Shown piece after piece: positions 18,656-27,355 of a stretch of 64,000 nucleotides of DNA. The DNA is taken from the NCBI RefSeq assembly GCF_020510625.1, contig NZ_CP075191.1:2270001-2334000 (forward strand), given 5' to 3'. Made by a program: the position numbers and the translations under genes. The DNA comes from Ferribacterium limneticum (GTDB lineage: Bacteria; Pseudomonadota; Gammaproteobacteria; Burkholderiales; Rhodocyclaceae). The notes below the pieces were generated by a model. That model had not been told where the DNA came from and made no database searches. It saw nothing but the letters and a program-made list of their open reading frames with translations. Every line of letters starts with the position of its first letter. Position 1 is the stretch's first letter.

Positions 18656-19000
18656 TTATTGACCGAAAAGCGTCCTGGTTGCCTTGGCATCCACCTTCTT
18701 GTCGTAGCGATTGGTCCAGCAGGTTTTCACCTTGGCATCGCAGGTCAGGCCACCGCGCATGGTGAAGGTCGTGGCGTCGAAGTCCTGGATACCGACCTTG
18801 TTGATCTCGGCCATCAGCTTCTGCTCGGCCTTTTCGCCGAGGTACATTTTGGTCAGGGCCACGGAAACCCCCATGTGGTCGGCGCAGAAGCCGGATTTCC
18901 TGTCGCAGATGGCGCCTTCCTTGTAGTACTCGAGGCCGGCGGCCTGGGCGGCCAACGTGGCAGTCAACAGGGCAAGCAGAGCAAATCTTTTCACGATCAT
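18656..19000 (-). CDS. YcgJ/Fels1-like small secreted cysteine protein
   Basis: A 114-residue secreted protein with a signal peptide (MIVKRFALLALLTATLAAQA). The mature part has four Cys in the pattern ICDRKSGFCAD and LTCDAKVKTCW, along with GVSVALTKMYLG and a C-terminal TRTLFGQ. This pattern matches what I know of the YcgJ/Fels-1 prophage protein-like family, whose function is unknown. The start at 19000 is chosen because it begins the signal peptide and overlaps the previous gene's stop as ATGA. The Cys are probably paired in the periplasm. Family assignment is from memory of the pattern. Confidence 0.68.
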   Translation of the reverse strand: MIVKRFALLALLTATLAAQAAGLEYYKEGAICDRKSGFCADHMGVSVALTKMYLGEKAEQKLMAEINKVGIQDFDATTFTMRGGLTCDAKVKTCWTNRYDKKVDAKATRTLFGQ

Positions 19001-19377
19001 TCCTCCCTGATGGTGTGGACGGTGCCGCCGCAACCGGTGAAGCACTGCCGGTAGTTTTCATCACAGCGCCAGGTGTTCGCATTGCTGAAACAGGCCTGGC
19101 GGAAACAGTGCTTGGCGTCTTTGTCGCTACGGGCGTGGTGCAGACAATCGTGATACTGATAGTCGCTGCGCTGTTCGCAGGCTTGCTGTTCGTACTGGGC
19201 GCGGTTCATCTCGTTCTGCTGGCAGAACTCCTTGGAGGTCGAACATTGCATGGCACACATTCGTCCGTGCTCGGTCGTCGGTGCCACATATTCATAGCGT
19301 GTCGTGACACAACCCGAGACCAGCCATACCGCGAGCAAGGCGCCGAGAATGCGCCCCGGAAAACTTGAGAATTTCAT
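18997..19377 (-). CDS. Cysteine-rich lipoprotein of unknown function
   Basis: A 126-residue lipoprotein: the N-terminus (FPGRILGALLAVWLVSGC) has a hydrophobic stretch and a lipobox with LVSGC. The mature chain has nine or more Cys, among them CAMQCSTSKEFC, CEQR, CLHH, CFRQAC and CFTGCGG, suggesting many disulfides or metal binding. I do not know the family. The ATG at 19377 is in an ATGA overlap with the end of the TetR gene, and the stop overlaps the next gene, so the three form one coupled unit. It could be a surface sensor or a partner of the autotransporter, but this is only a guess from context. Confidence 0.78.
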   Translation of the reverse strand: MKFSSFPGRILGALLAVWLVSGCVTTRYEYVAPTTEHGRMCAMQCSTSKEFCQQNEMNRAQYEQQACEQRSDYQYHDCLHHARSDKDAKHCFRQACFSNANTWRCDENYRQCFTGCGGTVHTIREE

Positions 19378-19973
19378 GACGACTCCCCCTGTGATGAGGC
19401 CGATCGACCCGCATCGGCATTTTTGCCCAGCAAAATTTCCAGCGTTGGCCGGATTTCGGCGATGCAATCCTCGGCGCTACCACCGTGGATGGCGGCTCGG
19501 CGGAATCCGACGTAATACACCGACCAGATGCCATAGCCCCGCGCTTCTATCCCTTCCAACCCCGCTTCGGCCATCCATCCGGCCACCGGCTGCAACAACT
19601 GCAGGACCTGGCCAATGATTTCCTGCTCATAGCGGGTGTTCCACATCCAGCCGAAAGCCGCCCCCACTGAGCGAATCGGCAGGAATTCGATGTCCAGGCG
19701 ATAAAGTTCGAGAAAATAGGAGCAAACCCGTTCGCTCAGGCTCTCCCCCTTGACCCTGCCCAGCAGTTCCGGCAGTTGCCTGATTTCCTCCGCATTCAGT
19801 TCGATGATCAGTTCGGCGAGGATGTCCGGCTTGGCGAGATTCAAGCGATATATCTGCACTGGCTGGCGCCCCACGGCACCGGCGATATCCCGCACCCCGA
19901 CCGCGTCATAACCCCGCGTGAGAAACAATTCCTTGGCGGCAGCGAGTACGAGTTGCTTGAGTGACCGGGTCAC
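19374..19973 (-). CDS. TetR family transcriptional regulator
   Basis: A 199-residue regulator with an N-terminal TetR-type helix-turn-helix (LVLAAAKELFLTRGYDAVGVRDIAGAVG, split over residues 8-35) followed by a variable C-terminal ligand domain. The start is GTG. It heads an operon with the lipoprotein, the YcgJ-like protein and the autotransporter, and lies divergent from the binding protein/kinase pair. A perfect inverted repeat stands in the intergenic region and is the likely operator for both directions, implying autoregulation. The inducer is unknown; the presence of an extracytoplasmic binding protein across the operator suggests a shared signal, though this is inference. Confidence 0.88.
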   Translation of the reverse strand: MTRSLKQLVLAAAKELFLTRGYDAVGVRDIAGAVGRQPVQIYRLNLAKPDILAELIIELNAEEIRQLPELLGRVKGESLSERVCSYFLELYRLDIEFLPIRSVGAAFGWMWNTRYEQEIIGQVLQLLQPVAGWMAEAGLEGIEARGYGIWSVYYVGFRRAAIHGGSAEDCIAEIRPTLEILLGKNADAGRSASSQGESS

Positions 19974-20004
19974 GAATTCCGCTTATATTTGAGTTATTGA
20001 GGCC

Positions 20005-20050
20005 TTTGTTGACGGTCAATGTAATCACGTTTACATTGACCGTCAACAAA
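20005..20050. promoter_or_regulatory. Perfect 20-bp inverted repeat: TetR operator with divergent promoters
   Basis: Two 20-base arms (20005-20024 and 20031-20050) are exact inverted copies with a 6-base centre (TCACGT). Within it, TTGACG (20009-20014) and TACATT (20032-20037) stand 17 bases apart as a sigma-70 promoter on the plus strand, and because of the symmetry the same pair exists on the minus strand. A repressor sitting here would cover both promoters. The TetR gene beside it is the natural candidate to bind it. Confidence 0.85.
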
Positions 20051-20124
20051 TAACAAAAAAAATAAAAACATTTTTCTTACATTCAATTGGCAATAATAGT
20101 AAGCAATCTCGACCGGGCCCAAAA

Positions 20125-20916
20125 ATGAAAAAAATTTGTCGCGCATTGCTCTTCATGCTCTGTTTCCTTGGGGGAGCCGTACAGGCCGCCGGCCCTGACT
20201 GTGGCCGCAGCTTTACCCTGGGCCTCCATGAACACGGCTTGCTCTACTCGGCCGAGACGGACCGCGGAATCGACAAGGACGTTGCCGATGAACTGATCCG
20301 TCGCAGCGGTTGCAAGGTGAATGTCAGCCTGATGCCGCGCGCCCGGATCTGGCAACTGATCGAATCCGGCGCACTCGATTTCAGCCTGTCCGGGATCACC
20401 AATCCTGAACGCGAACGTTTCGCGGCGTTTGCCTGGTATGTCAGCAACAAATACTACTTGCTGACGCGCAAGGACGCGGGCGTTAGCCAGATTGCCGATT
20501 TCGAGCGAAACGACAGGCTGCAACTCGGCGTCATCCGGAGCTTCCGCTACAGCACCAACGCCAACCAGTTGGTGGACCGGCTGACGGCAGGCAACCGCGT
20601 CAGCCAGGCCGGCGGCTTGTCGCCCTTGTACGAATTGCTGCTGGCTAACAAGATACAGGGCATGATCATCGAGCCTTTCGACTACCCGGCGCTCCAGGAG
20701 AAAAGGATTCACGATGTGACGACCATCGTCGAATTCAATGACCCGGCAGTACCGCACGGTCTGATCATGTCGAAAAAAGCCTTGCCCCCCGAGGAGCGTG
20801 AAAAATGGCGCGCCCTGGTGGACGGCATGCGTTCCGATGGAACCATGCGCCGCATCTTCGAACGCTATTTCCGGACGGATCTGGCGGCAGAAATGGTTGA
20901 ATTCCAGGCTCCTTGA
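20125..20916 (+). CDS. Periplasmic substrate-binding protein, family 3 type
   Basis: A 263-residue protein with a signal peptide (MKKICRALLFMLCFLGGAVQA) and a bacterial extracellular solute-binding family 3 fold. It has the family's features: GIDKDVADELIRRSG, ALDFSLSGITNPERERFAAF and a C-terminal lobe ending with REKWRALVDGMRSDGTM. No permease or ATPase gene is next to it; instead a sensor kinase follows, overlapping its stop. It may thus deliver a ligand signal to the kinase rather than feed a transporter. The ligand is unknown. The start has only a weak ribosome site. It is read from the promoter in the inverted repeat 75 bases upstream. Confidence 0.85.
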   Translation: MKKICRALLFMLCFLGGAVQAAGPDCGRSFTLGLHEHGLLYSAETDRGIDKDVADELIRRSGCKVNVSLMPRARIWQLIESGALDFSLSGITNPERERFAAFAWYVSNKYYLLTRKDAGVSQIADFERNDRLQLGVIRSFRYSTNANQLVDRLTAGNRVSQAGGLSPLYELLLANKIQGMIIEPFDYPALQEKRIHDVTTIVEFNDPAVPHGLIMSKKALPPEEREKWRALVDGMRSDGTMRRIFERYFRTDLAAEMVEFQAP

Positions 20917-23492
20917 TGGCACACCTGCGCGCACTGTGGTTACCGCTGGGCATCCTGCTCCTGACCCTGGGCCTGACCTGGCAAGCCTGGAATCATGAGC
21001 GCGCCAATAGCCAGCTTCAGCTAAAAACACATTTCAATCACGCCCAGCAAGAAACGATCAGTCGTATCGAGCAACGCATGGGGGCGTATGAGCAGTTGCT
21101 GCGCGGGGTGCAGGCGCATTACGTCGCTGCCGGAAAAATTGATCGCACCGCGTTTCGCAACTATGTCGCAACGCTTCAACTGGATGCCAATTTCTCCGGC
21201 ATTCAGGCCATCGGCCAGATCGACTGGGTACCCGCCGCCCAGAAAGAGGATCATCTCGCCAAGATGCGCCGACTTGGGGTTGCCGATTACCGGATTTCAC
21301 CGGAAGGCGTGCGCGACGCCTACGCCCCCATCGTCCAACGCGAGCCCTACATCGGTCGCAACCGGATTGCCTACGGGTTCGATAGCTGGTCTGAGCCGGC
21401 CCGGCATCTGGCCATGGAACGGGCAAGAGACACCGGCATGGCCACGATTTCCGGGAAGGTACGATTGCGTGTCGAAACGGAGCCTGATGAACAGCCGGGT
21501 TTTATCATGTACCTGCCGATCTATGCGGGCGATACCGGACTTGCCACGCAAGAACAGCGCCGCGCCAAGCTGATCGGCTGGGTATACGCGGCATTCCGGA
21601 TGAGCGACCTGATGGCCAGCCTCTACGGCCAGCTGCCGCCGGGAATCGGTTTTGCCATCCATGACGGGATAGAACTTTCCCCTCAGACCCTGATGTATCG
21701 GTACCCGACGCAAGCGGAGGGGACATCCGGCATTTTCAACGCCAACGAATACATGGTCATCGCCGGGCGTACCTGGGCGCTCTCCATGGTGGCTTCCGAA
21801 GGCTTTGCCAAGCGTTTTGGCAGTAACGAGGCGCCACTGATCCTGTGGAGTGGCGTCGGTCTTGGCCTGTTGCTGACACTGGTTGCCTGGTTGCTGACGA
21901 CCAGCCGAGCCCGTGCCTTGAAACTGGCCCGGACGATGACGCACGAATTGCAGGCGCGCGAGCGCTTCCTGCTTGATGTGACCGACAACATTCCCGGCCT
22001 GGTCGCTTACTGGAATGCCGAACTGCATTGCGAATTTGCCAATGCCCGCCATCGGGAATTTTTCGGGAAAGCGCCAGAGGAAGTGCGCGGCCTGCACTTG
22101 CAGGCGCTCCTTGGCGAAGAATCGTTTCGCCATGTGGAACCCCATATCCGCGCCGTGTTGCAGGGTGAAATGCAGCGTTTCGAGGATACGTTGTACATGC
22201 CGGACGGCAGCGCATGCTCGACCTATACCCACTACTTGCCTGATGTTCAGGATCAACGGGTCAAGGGTTTTTATGCGCTGGTTTCGGACATCACGCCGCT
22301 CAAGTTGCTGGAGCGCCATCTGCGGCATTTTGAATCGATCATTCAGTCATCGGAAGATGCGATCATCAGCAAGTCACTGGATGGGATCGTCACCAGCTGG
22401 AACCCGGGAGCGGCCGCTTTGTTTGGCTTTACTGCCGAGGAAATGATCGGCCAGCCCTTGCAGCGCATCTTTCCGCCGGATCATCAGGATGCGGAAGCAG
22501 CGATCCTCAGACGGATTCAGCTTGGCGAACAGATCGATCACTTTGAAACAGTCAGGCTGCGCAAGGATGGCGTGAGGCTTGATGTTTCAGTCACCATTTC
22601 GCCGATCTTCGATGCCAATGGTGAAATCGTTGGCGTATCGACCATTGCCCGGGACATCACCGCGCAAAAGCAGGCAGAGGCGGAACTGGCCGACCACCGG
22701 GAGCGTCTGGAAATGCTGGTCGAGCAACGCACGGCGGCGCTTTCGATTGCCAAGGAGGCCGCCGAAGCCGCCAATCGGGCGAAGAGCATTTTCCTGGCGA
22801 CCATGAGTCACGAGTTACGGACCCCGATGAACGCCATCCTCGGCCTGACAAGAATCGTCCGGCGCGCTACGACAGATCCCAAGCAGACTGATCAACTGGA
22901 CAAGGTGCTGGTGGCCTCCAATCAACTCCTGGAAATCATCAACGATATTCTTGAGCTCGCCAATATCGAGGCCAGTGAAATACGGTTCGCGAACGCTGGA
23001 TTCAGGCTAGCCGACACGCTTGAACGCGTTTCCTCACGATTCGAAGCGGACGCTCGCAAGAAGGATCTGCTATTCGAACTGAGCCTTGACCCTGCCCTGG
23101 CCAATCGCCAGCTCTATGGAGACCCGGCACGCCTCGAACAAATCCTCTCCAAGCTGACCAGCAACGCCATCAAATTCACTGCCGCTGGCTCAGTTCAACT
23201 TCGTGCGGCACTCGGCGAGGAAAGCGCGACAAGTCTTGTTCTGCACTTTGAGATAGCCGATACCGGCATCGGGATACCAGCCGAAGAGCAAGGACGTTTG
23301 TTCTCCGCATTTGAACAACTCGACGGCTCAATGACCCGAAAATTCGGCGGTACCGGCCTGGGGCTGGCAATCAGTAAGAAACTGGTGCAAGCGATGGGGG
23401 GAAGCATCGGTGTCGACAGCCAACTCGGCATGGGCAGCACTTTCTGGTTCACGGTGCGACTCGATAAACCAGCTGCTCAGGATGGCTGCTGA
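20916..23492 (+). CDS. CHASE-PAS-PAS sensor histidine kinase
   Basis: An 858-residue membrane histidine kinase. A first membrane helix (residues about 5-22) and a second at about 305-328 (LILWSGVGLGLLLTLVAWLL) enclose a periplasmic CHASE domain. Two PAS domains follow (about 345-465 and 470-590), then HisKA with the phospho-accepting His632 (SHELRTP) and a HATPase domain with GTGLGLAIS near the end. It has no receiver or Hpt domain and no response regulator gene is adjacent. I use the ATG at 20916, which overlaps the stop of the binding protein gene; a TTG one codon earlier is an alternative. The overlap suggests the two proteins work together. Confidence 0.9.
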   Translation: MAHLRALWLPLGILLLTLGLTWQAWNHERANSQLQLKTHFNHAQQETISRIEQRMGAYEQLLRGVQAHYVAAGKIDRTAFRNYVATLQLDANFSGIQAIGQIDWVPAAQKEDHLAKMRRLGVADYRISPEGVRDAYAPIVQREPYIGRNRIAYGFDSWSEPARHLAMERARDTGMATISGKVRLRVETEPDEQPGFIMYLPIYAGDTGLATQEQRRAKLIGWVYAAFRMSDLMASLYGQLPPGIGFAIHDGIELSPQTLMYRYPTQAEGTSGIFNANEYMVIAGRTWALSMVASEGFAKRFGSNEAPLILWSGVGLGLLLTLVAWLLTTSRARALKLARTMTHELQARERFLLDVTDNIPGLVAYWNAELHCEFANARHREFFGKAPEEVRGLHLQALLGEESFRHVEPHIRAVLQGEMQRFEDTLYMPDGSACSTYTHYLPDVQDQRVKGFYALVSDITPLKLLERHLRHFESIIQSSEDAIISKSLDGIVTSWNPGAAALFGFTAEEMIGQPLQRIFPPDHQDAEAAILRRIQLGEQIDHFETVRLRKDGVRLDVSVTISPIFDANGEIVGVSTIARDITAQKQAEAELADHRERLEMLVEQRTAALSIAKEAAEAANRAKSIFLATMSHELRTPMNAILGLTRIVRRATTDPKQTDQLDKVLVASNQLLEIINDILELANIEASEIRFANAGFRLADTLERVSSRFEADARKKDLLFELSLDPALANRQLYGDPARLEQILSKLTSNAIKFTAAGSVQLRAALGEESATSLVLHFEIADTGIGIPAEEQGRLFSAFEQLDGSMTRKFGGTGLGLAISKKLVQAMGGSIGVDSQLGMGSTFWFTVRLDKPAAQDGC

Positions 23493-23781
23493 CCAGCTCT
23501 TTGCTGCCCAAAACGTCATGCCGGTCAGCTGCCCCCCTTGATGAACAAGCGGCCGACAACTCCCCCGGCCAAACCTTCCTCAATGCGACCTGCATCACCG
23601 AAGCAGTAAGACAATCATCCTGTTGAGAAGCGATGTCCGGTTCAGGTAAAACGCCGCACCAATGGCCACCGGGGTTGGGTCCGCCGACAAACTTTGATAC
23701 AAATCGTCGCACAAACGCTACTTGAAAAATTGCGTTCTGGCGCAACACTAGCTCCCTGCTGATATCGACAAGGAGTCCCCG

Positions 23782-24096
23782 ATGCAATCCGACCACCACT
23801 GGCAAGAACAGACGCTTGCCCGATTCATGCGGGTGTCTCGCCAGCATCTTGGCCTGGCCGACACCCCGGCCGCCATCCGACCATCCCGCCGCCTTGCCGG
23901 AAACGGCCGGCTCATACTTCGTTCGCTGCTGGTTGCCGGCTCGCTCGGTGCGCTGTTTGGCGGATCGGCTTTCGCCGGCGAAAGTATTTCCCCGGACCCG
24001 GCCAAATCCAGTGAAACCGCGCAAAGAGCCGGCGAGACCGGCGATGAGCAGGCCGCCCATTCCCCCTGGCTTTCCTTGCATGGCAAAAATCTCTGA
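23782..24096 (+). CDS. Small membrane protein of unknown function before the DegP-like protease
   Basis: A 104-residue hypothetical protein. AAGGAG stands 6 bases before the ATG, an excellent ribosome site, which supports it as a real gene. Residues about 45-65 (LILRSLLVAGSLGALFGGSA) form a single hydrophobic segment followed by an FAGE-like possible cleavage site, so the protein is either anchored in the inner membrane with its first 45 residues in the cytoplasm, or exported. It ends 36 bases before the protease gene and is probably in the same transcript. I do not recognise the family; a role as a partner or regulator of the protease is a guess. Confidence 0.6.
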   Translation: MQSDHHWQEQTLARFMRVSRQHLGLADTPAAIRPSRRLAGNGRLILRSLLVAGSLGALFGGSAFAGESISPDPAKSSETAQRAGETGDEQAAHSPWLSLHGKNL

Positions 24097-24132
24097 TCAA
24101 TGTCCAACCAATCCACCCGACAAGAGCTCAAC

Positions 24133-25602
24133 ATGAAACTGAAACCCCTGAAAATGACCGTGGCCGCCCTTGCCGTTGCCGCCGCCGTGGGCGGCGCCTA
24201 TTCGCTCGGCCAGAACGTGCCCTTCGGCAATGCCAATGCCGCCACCCAGCCAACTGCCGCCGTCACAGCGCCTGCCGCGGCGCCCATCAACACTCCCAAC
24301 GGCCTGCCGGACATGCGCAGCATCGTCGCCAGCAACGCCCCGGCCGTGGTCAACATCAGTGTCACCGGCACGCGCAAGACGGCGGCCAACGGCCCCGATC
24401 TCCAGCAGATGGACCCGAATGACCCGTTCTTCCAGTTCTTCCGCCACTTCCGCGGGCAGATACCGGAAAGCCGGCAGCCCGTGCAGGGCCTCGGTTCCGG
24501 CTTCATCGTGACGCCTGACGGCACGGTGCTGACCAACGCCCATGTCGTCGACGGTGCCGAGGAAGTCACCGTCAAGCTCAACGACAAGCGCGAGTTCAAG
24601 GCCAAGGTGCTCGGCCTCGACAAGGCCAGCGACGTCGCCGTGCTGAAACTCGACGCCAAAAACTTGCCGACGGTAAAGATCGGTACCTCGCTGCAAACCC
24701 AGGTCGGCGAATGGGTACTCGCCATCGGCTCGCCGTTCGGTTTCGAAAGCAGCGCCAGCGCCGGCATCGTCTCAGCCAAGTCACGCAACCTGCCGGACGG
24801 CAGCTACGTCCCCTTCATCCAGACCGACGTTGCGGTCAACCCTGGCAATTCCGGCGGCCCGCTGTTCAACATGAACGGCGAAGTGATCGGCATCAACTCG
24901 CAAATCTACTCACGCAGCGGCGGCTACCAGGGCCTCTCCTTTGCCATCCCCATCGAGGTGGCGATGAATGTCGAGAAGCAGATCGTCGCCCACGGCAAGG
25001 TCCAGCGCGGCAAGCTCGGCGTCAGCATCCAGGAAGTCAATCAGTCGCTGGCTGACACCTTCGGCCTGGCCAAGCCGGCCGGCGCCCTGGTCGCCTCCGT
25101 CGAAAAAGGCGGCCCGGCCGCCAAGGGCGGGCTGGAACCGGGCGACGTCATTCTCGGCATCGACGGCAAAACCATCGAGAGCTCGGGCGAACTGCCGGCC
25201 GCCGTCGCCATCAAGCAGCCCGGCGAAACCGCCCACCTGCAGGTCTGGCGCAAGGGCGAAACACGCAACATCGACGTCAAGGTCGGTAGTTTCGGCGAGG
25301 AAAAAGTGGCGTCCAGCGAAACGCCATCGGCCGACAAAGGCCGTCTCGGCGTCGCCGTCCGCCCGCTGACCCCGGAAGAACAGCGTCAGGCCGAAGTCAA
25401 AGGTGGCCTGCTCGTCGAACAAGCCAGCGGCGCCGCCGGCCGCGCCGGCATCCGCCCGGGCGACATCATCGTTGCGGTCAACGGCCAGCCCATCGGCGAC
25501 ATCGACCAGCTACGCGGCATCATCGCCAAATCCGGCAAAAAAGCCGCCATCCTGATCGAACGCGGCAATTCACGAATATTCGTGCCGGTCGACCTCGGCT
25601 AA
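24133..25602 (+). CDS. Do-like periplasmic serine protease (DegP/DegQ/MucD type)
   Basis: A 489-residue HtrA protease that degrades or refolds damaged envelope proteins. It has a signal sequence (MKLKPLKMTVAALAVAAAVG), a trypsin-like domain with the catalytic triad His137 (TNAHVVDG), Asp167 (SDVAVLK) and Ser240 (GNSGGPL), and two PDZ domains (about 300-390 and 400-489), each with a GxxxGDxI-type loop (GLEPGDVILGI, IRPGDIIVAV). The start at 24133 begins the signal peptide; an ATG at 24100 would add residues of no likely use. A pair of hairpin terminators follows. All catalytic residues are present. Confidence 0.93.
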   Translation: MKLKPLKMTVAALAVAAAVGGAYSLGQNVPFGNANAATQPTAAVTAPAAAPINTPNGLPDMRSIVASNAPAVVNISVTGTRKTAANGPDLQQMDPNDPFFQFFRHFRGQIPESRQPVQGLGSGFIVTPDGTVLTNAHVVDGAEEVTVKLNDKREFKAKVLGLDKASDVAVLKLDAKNLPTVKIGTSLQTQVGEWVLAIGSPFGFESSASAGIVSAKSRNLPDGSYVPFIQTDVAVNPGNSGGPLFNMNGEVIGINSQIYSRSGGYQGLSFAIPIEVAMNVEKQIVAHGKVQRGKLGVSIQEVNQSLADTFGLAKPAGALVASVEKGGPAAKGGLEPGDVILGIDGKTIESSGELPAAVAIKQPGETAHLQVWRKGETRNIDVKVGSFGEEKVASSETPSADKGRLGVAVRPLTPEEQRQAEVKGGLLVEQASGAAGRAGIRPGDIIVAVNGQPIGDIDQLRGIIAKSGKKAAILIERGNSRIFVPVDLG

Positions 25603-25611
25603 ACGTAAAAA

Positions 25612-25668
25612 AGGCCGTTCGGATGAACGGCCTGAAAAAAGCAAAGCCCCTTTCGGGGCTCTACTTTT
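25612..25668. terminator. Tandem hairpin terminator, probably bidirectional
   Basis: Two hairpins follow the protease gene. The first pairs AGGCCGTTC (25612-25620) with GAACGGCCT (25625-25633). The second pairs AGCCCC (25645-25650) with GGGGCT (25655-25660), followed by a T-run at 25664-25668. A-runs between and before the stems give T-runs on the other strand, so the element can also end transcription of the convergent gene at 25711-26406. Confidence 0.85.
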
Positions 25669-25710
25669 TGCGGTACGGCGACGGGCTGGACGTACCCGGC
25701 AAGACGTCGA

Positions 25711-26406
25711 TCAGTTCAGCTTTTCCGGGCTACCGCAGCACTGCTTGAACTTCTTGCCGCTGCCGCAGGGGCAAGGGTCGTTACGGCCGGGTTTGGCTTC
25801 GTCATTTTGCACCGTGCCGCCGGTGCGCTTGTTGCGCCAGAAGTTGTACAGGGTCTGGACGATGACCGGCAGGTTTTCCTGGATATCGGCGACCAGCCGG
25901 GCTTCTTCGGCCGGCGGGAACCAGCGTTCGCCACTCTTTTCGGCATCTTCCTTGAGCATGCCGTTGAGCAGGAACAGCGGTTCGAGCAGTTCAGAGAGGT
26001 CATCGGCATGTTTGCCGGCCATTTCGTACCAGTCGCCGGCCAGGCCGGCACCGAAAATGTAGGAATCCGCCCACGCCTCGTAGTCGTAGTCTTTGCAGCT
26101 TTCGTCGAGCGGATAGAGCACCGGCGCGATGGTTTCGCCTGCCAGCAGCGAGGCGGCAATGTCGTTGTTGAGGCGCATCAGCAGTTCCAGTGCGGCTTCG
26201 ACATTCGGGTTGCCGCCGGCTTCCAGCCCCTTGCCCAGCGCTTCGGTCAGCCAGACAGCCGGCGCAACCGGTTGGGGGCCGCTAACGACGGCGCACAGCA
26301 TGGCCTGGATTTCGTCGAGGCGCATTGCCTCGCCATTGAAAATTTCTTGCTCGAGCAATTCTTCAAGCCGGTCGAGGTCGGCATCGGTCAGGGGATTCGG
26401 GTTCAT
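25711..26406 (-). CDS. YecA/UPF0149 family protein with SEC-C zinc motif
   Basis: A 231-residue protein of the UPF0149 (YgfB/YecA) family, with an N-terminal helical domain ([27 protein letters not shown]) and, at the C-terminus, a SEC-C zinc-binding motif ([19 protein letters not shown]). SEC-C motifs bind zinc and in SecA contact SecB and the ribosome, so a role in protein quality control or export is possible; the exact function is not known. I use the ATG at 26406, which gives the usual N-terminus ([18 protein letters not shown]); an upstream ATG would add 9 residues. It converges on the protease gene with a shared terminator. Confidence 0.85.
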   Translation of the reverse strand: MNPNPLTDADLDRLEELLEQEIFNGEAMRLDEIQAMLCAVVSGPQPVAPAVWLTEALGKGLEAGGNPNVEAALELLMRLNNDIAASLLAGETIAPVLYPLDESCKDYDYEAWADSYIFGAGLAGDWYEMAGKHADDLSELLEPLFLLNGMLKEDAEKSGERWFPPAEEARLVADIQENLPVIVQTLYNFWRNKRTGGTVQNDEAKPGRNDPCPCGSGKKFKQCCGSPEKLN

Positions 26407-26467
26407 CTGCGTGCTTTCAAAACAATCGCTCAATCATAGCTGACGCTCCGGCGCCCGTCACGCCGAT

Positions 26468-27280
26468 TCAGAAATCGACTTCAAAGACCAGCGCGCAGTG
26501 GTCGGAAACCTTGGCGATGAATTCGGCGCGCGCCGGGCCGCTCAGTTGCTGCCAGCCGCGCACACCGACCTGGTAAGCGCTGCCATCCGGCCGCTTGCCT
26601 TGCGCCTTGACAGCCAACCCCTGGCTGACCAGCACATGGTCGAGATCGGATTCGAGCGTGCCATTGTTGAAAGTGGCGCCATGTTCCTTGCTCAATAGCG
26701 TCATGTTCGCGCTGGCCGCCGCTTCGCCAAGGGCGGCAATCTCGCGTTCGGCCGCGACAACGAGGTTTTTCTTGGCCGGACGCGGAAAGGTCAGGCCCAT
26801 GGTATTGAGATCGCCGGTGACGACGAACTGCCCCTCCTCGCCCAGTTTGTCGATGGCCTTTTTCATTTTCCAGACGTACGCGAACATCTCGGCCCGGTTG
26901 CCGAAGGCCGGCGCATCGGTACCGCTGTCGGTGTGCAGGAACAGCAGGTTGATGTAGGCATTGCCCTTGCGCAGCGTCAGGCTGGCGCCGGGTCGCAGGC
27001 TCGGGTTGTAGGCCTTGAATTCCCGCTTCTGGACGAAGGTTGGCTGGTAACTGGCGTTTTGCTTGAAGCCGACGAGGATTTCCTGCGCTTCCGGCCCGTC
27101 GGTGATGTGAAAAACGTATTTGGGGAAATAACTCCGCATCAGTTCGAGCACGCCGAGGTTTTCCACCTCATAGAGCGCGAAAACGTCCGGCTTGTGCTTG
27201 AGTACGTGTTCGGCGACGGCTTTAGTGCGGTCGCCGCCGCGAAAGTGTTCGACATTCCAGCTCAAAATCTTGAGTGCCAT
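26468..27280 (-). CDS. Endonuclease/exonuclease/phosphatase family protein
   Basis: A 270-residue protein of the EEP superfamily of Mg-dependent phosphodiesterases. It has the signature positions of the fold: SWNVEHF at the start, an ALYEVEN segment with the metal-binding Glu, GDLNTMG with the Asp-x-Asn pair, and SDHCALVF near the end with the catalytic Asp-His. No signal peptide is visible, so it is likely cytoplasmic. Members cut nucleic acids, inositol phosphates or lipids, and the substrate cannot be inferred. It stands alone in its orientation, 75 bases downstream of the MocA-like gene, and might be read from the same long minus-strand transcript. Confidence 0.85.
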   Translation of the reverse strand: MALKILSWNVEHFRGGDRTKAVAEHVLKHKPDVFALYEVENLGVLELMRSYFPKYVFHITDGPEAQEILVGFKQNASYQPTFVQKREFKAYNPSLRPGASLTLRKGNAYINLLFLHTDSGTDAPAFGNRAEMFAYVWKMKKAIDKLGEEGQFVVTGDLNTMGLTFPRPAKKNLVVAAEREIAALGEAAASANMTLLSKEHGATFNNGTLESDLDHVLVSQGLAVKAQGKRPDGSAYQVGVRGWQQLSGPARAEFIAKVSDHCALVFEVDF

Positions 27281-27355
27281 GGCCGCCTCCTTTTGCCCGC
27301 CCGACGGGGCGGTGGACAGCGCCAGTTTATGCCTGCGGCAAGCGACTGTCGCGCT

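Noticed and set aside
20244..23519. Long antisense frames opposite the sensor kinase gene
   Set aside because: The kinase has all its domains on the plus strand; the antisense frames show no domains.
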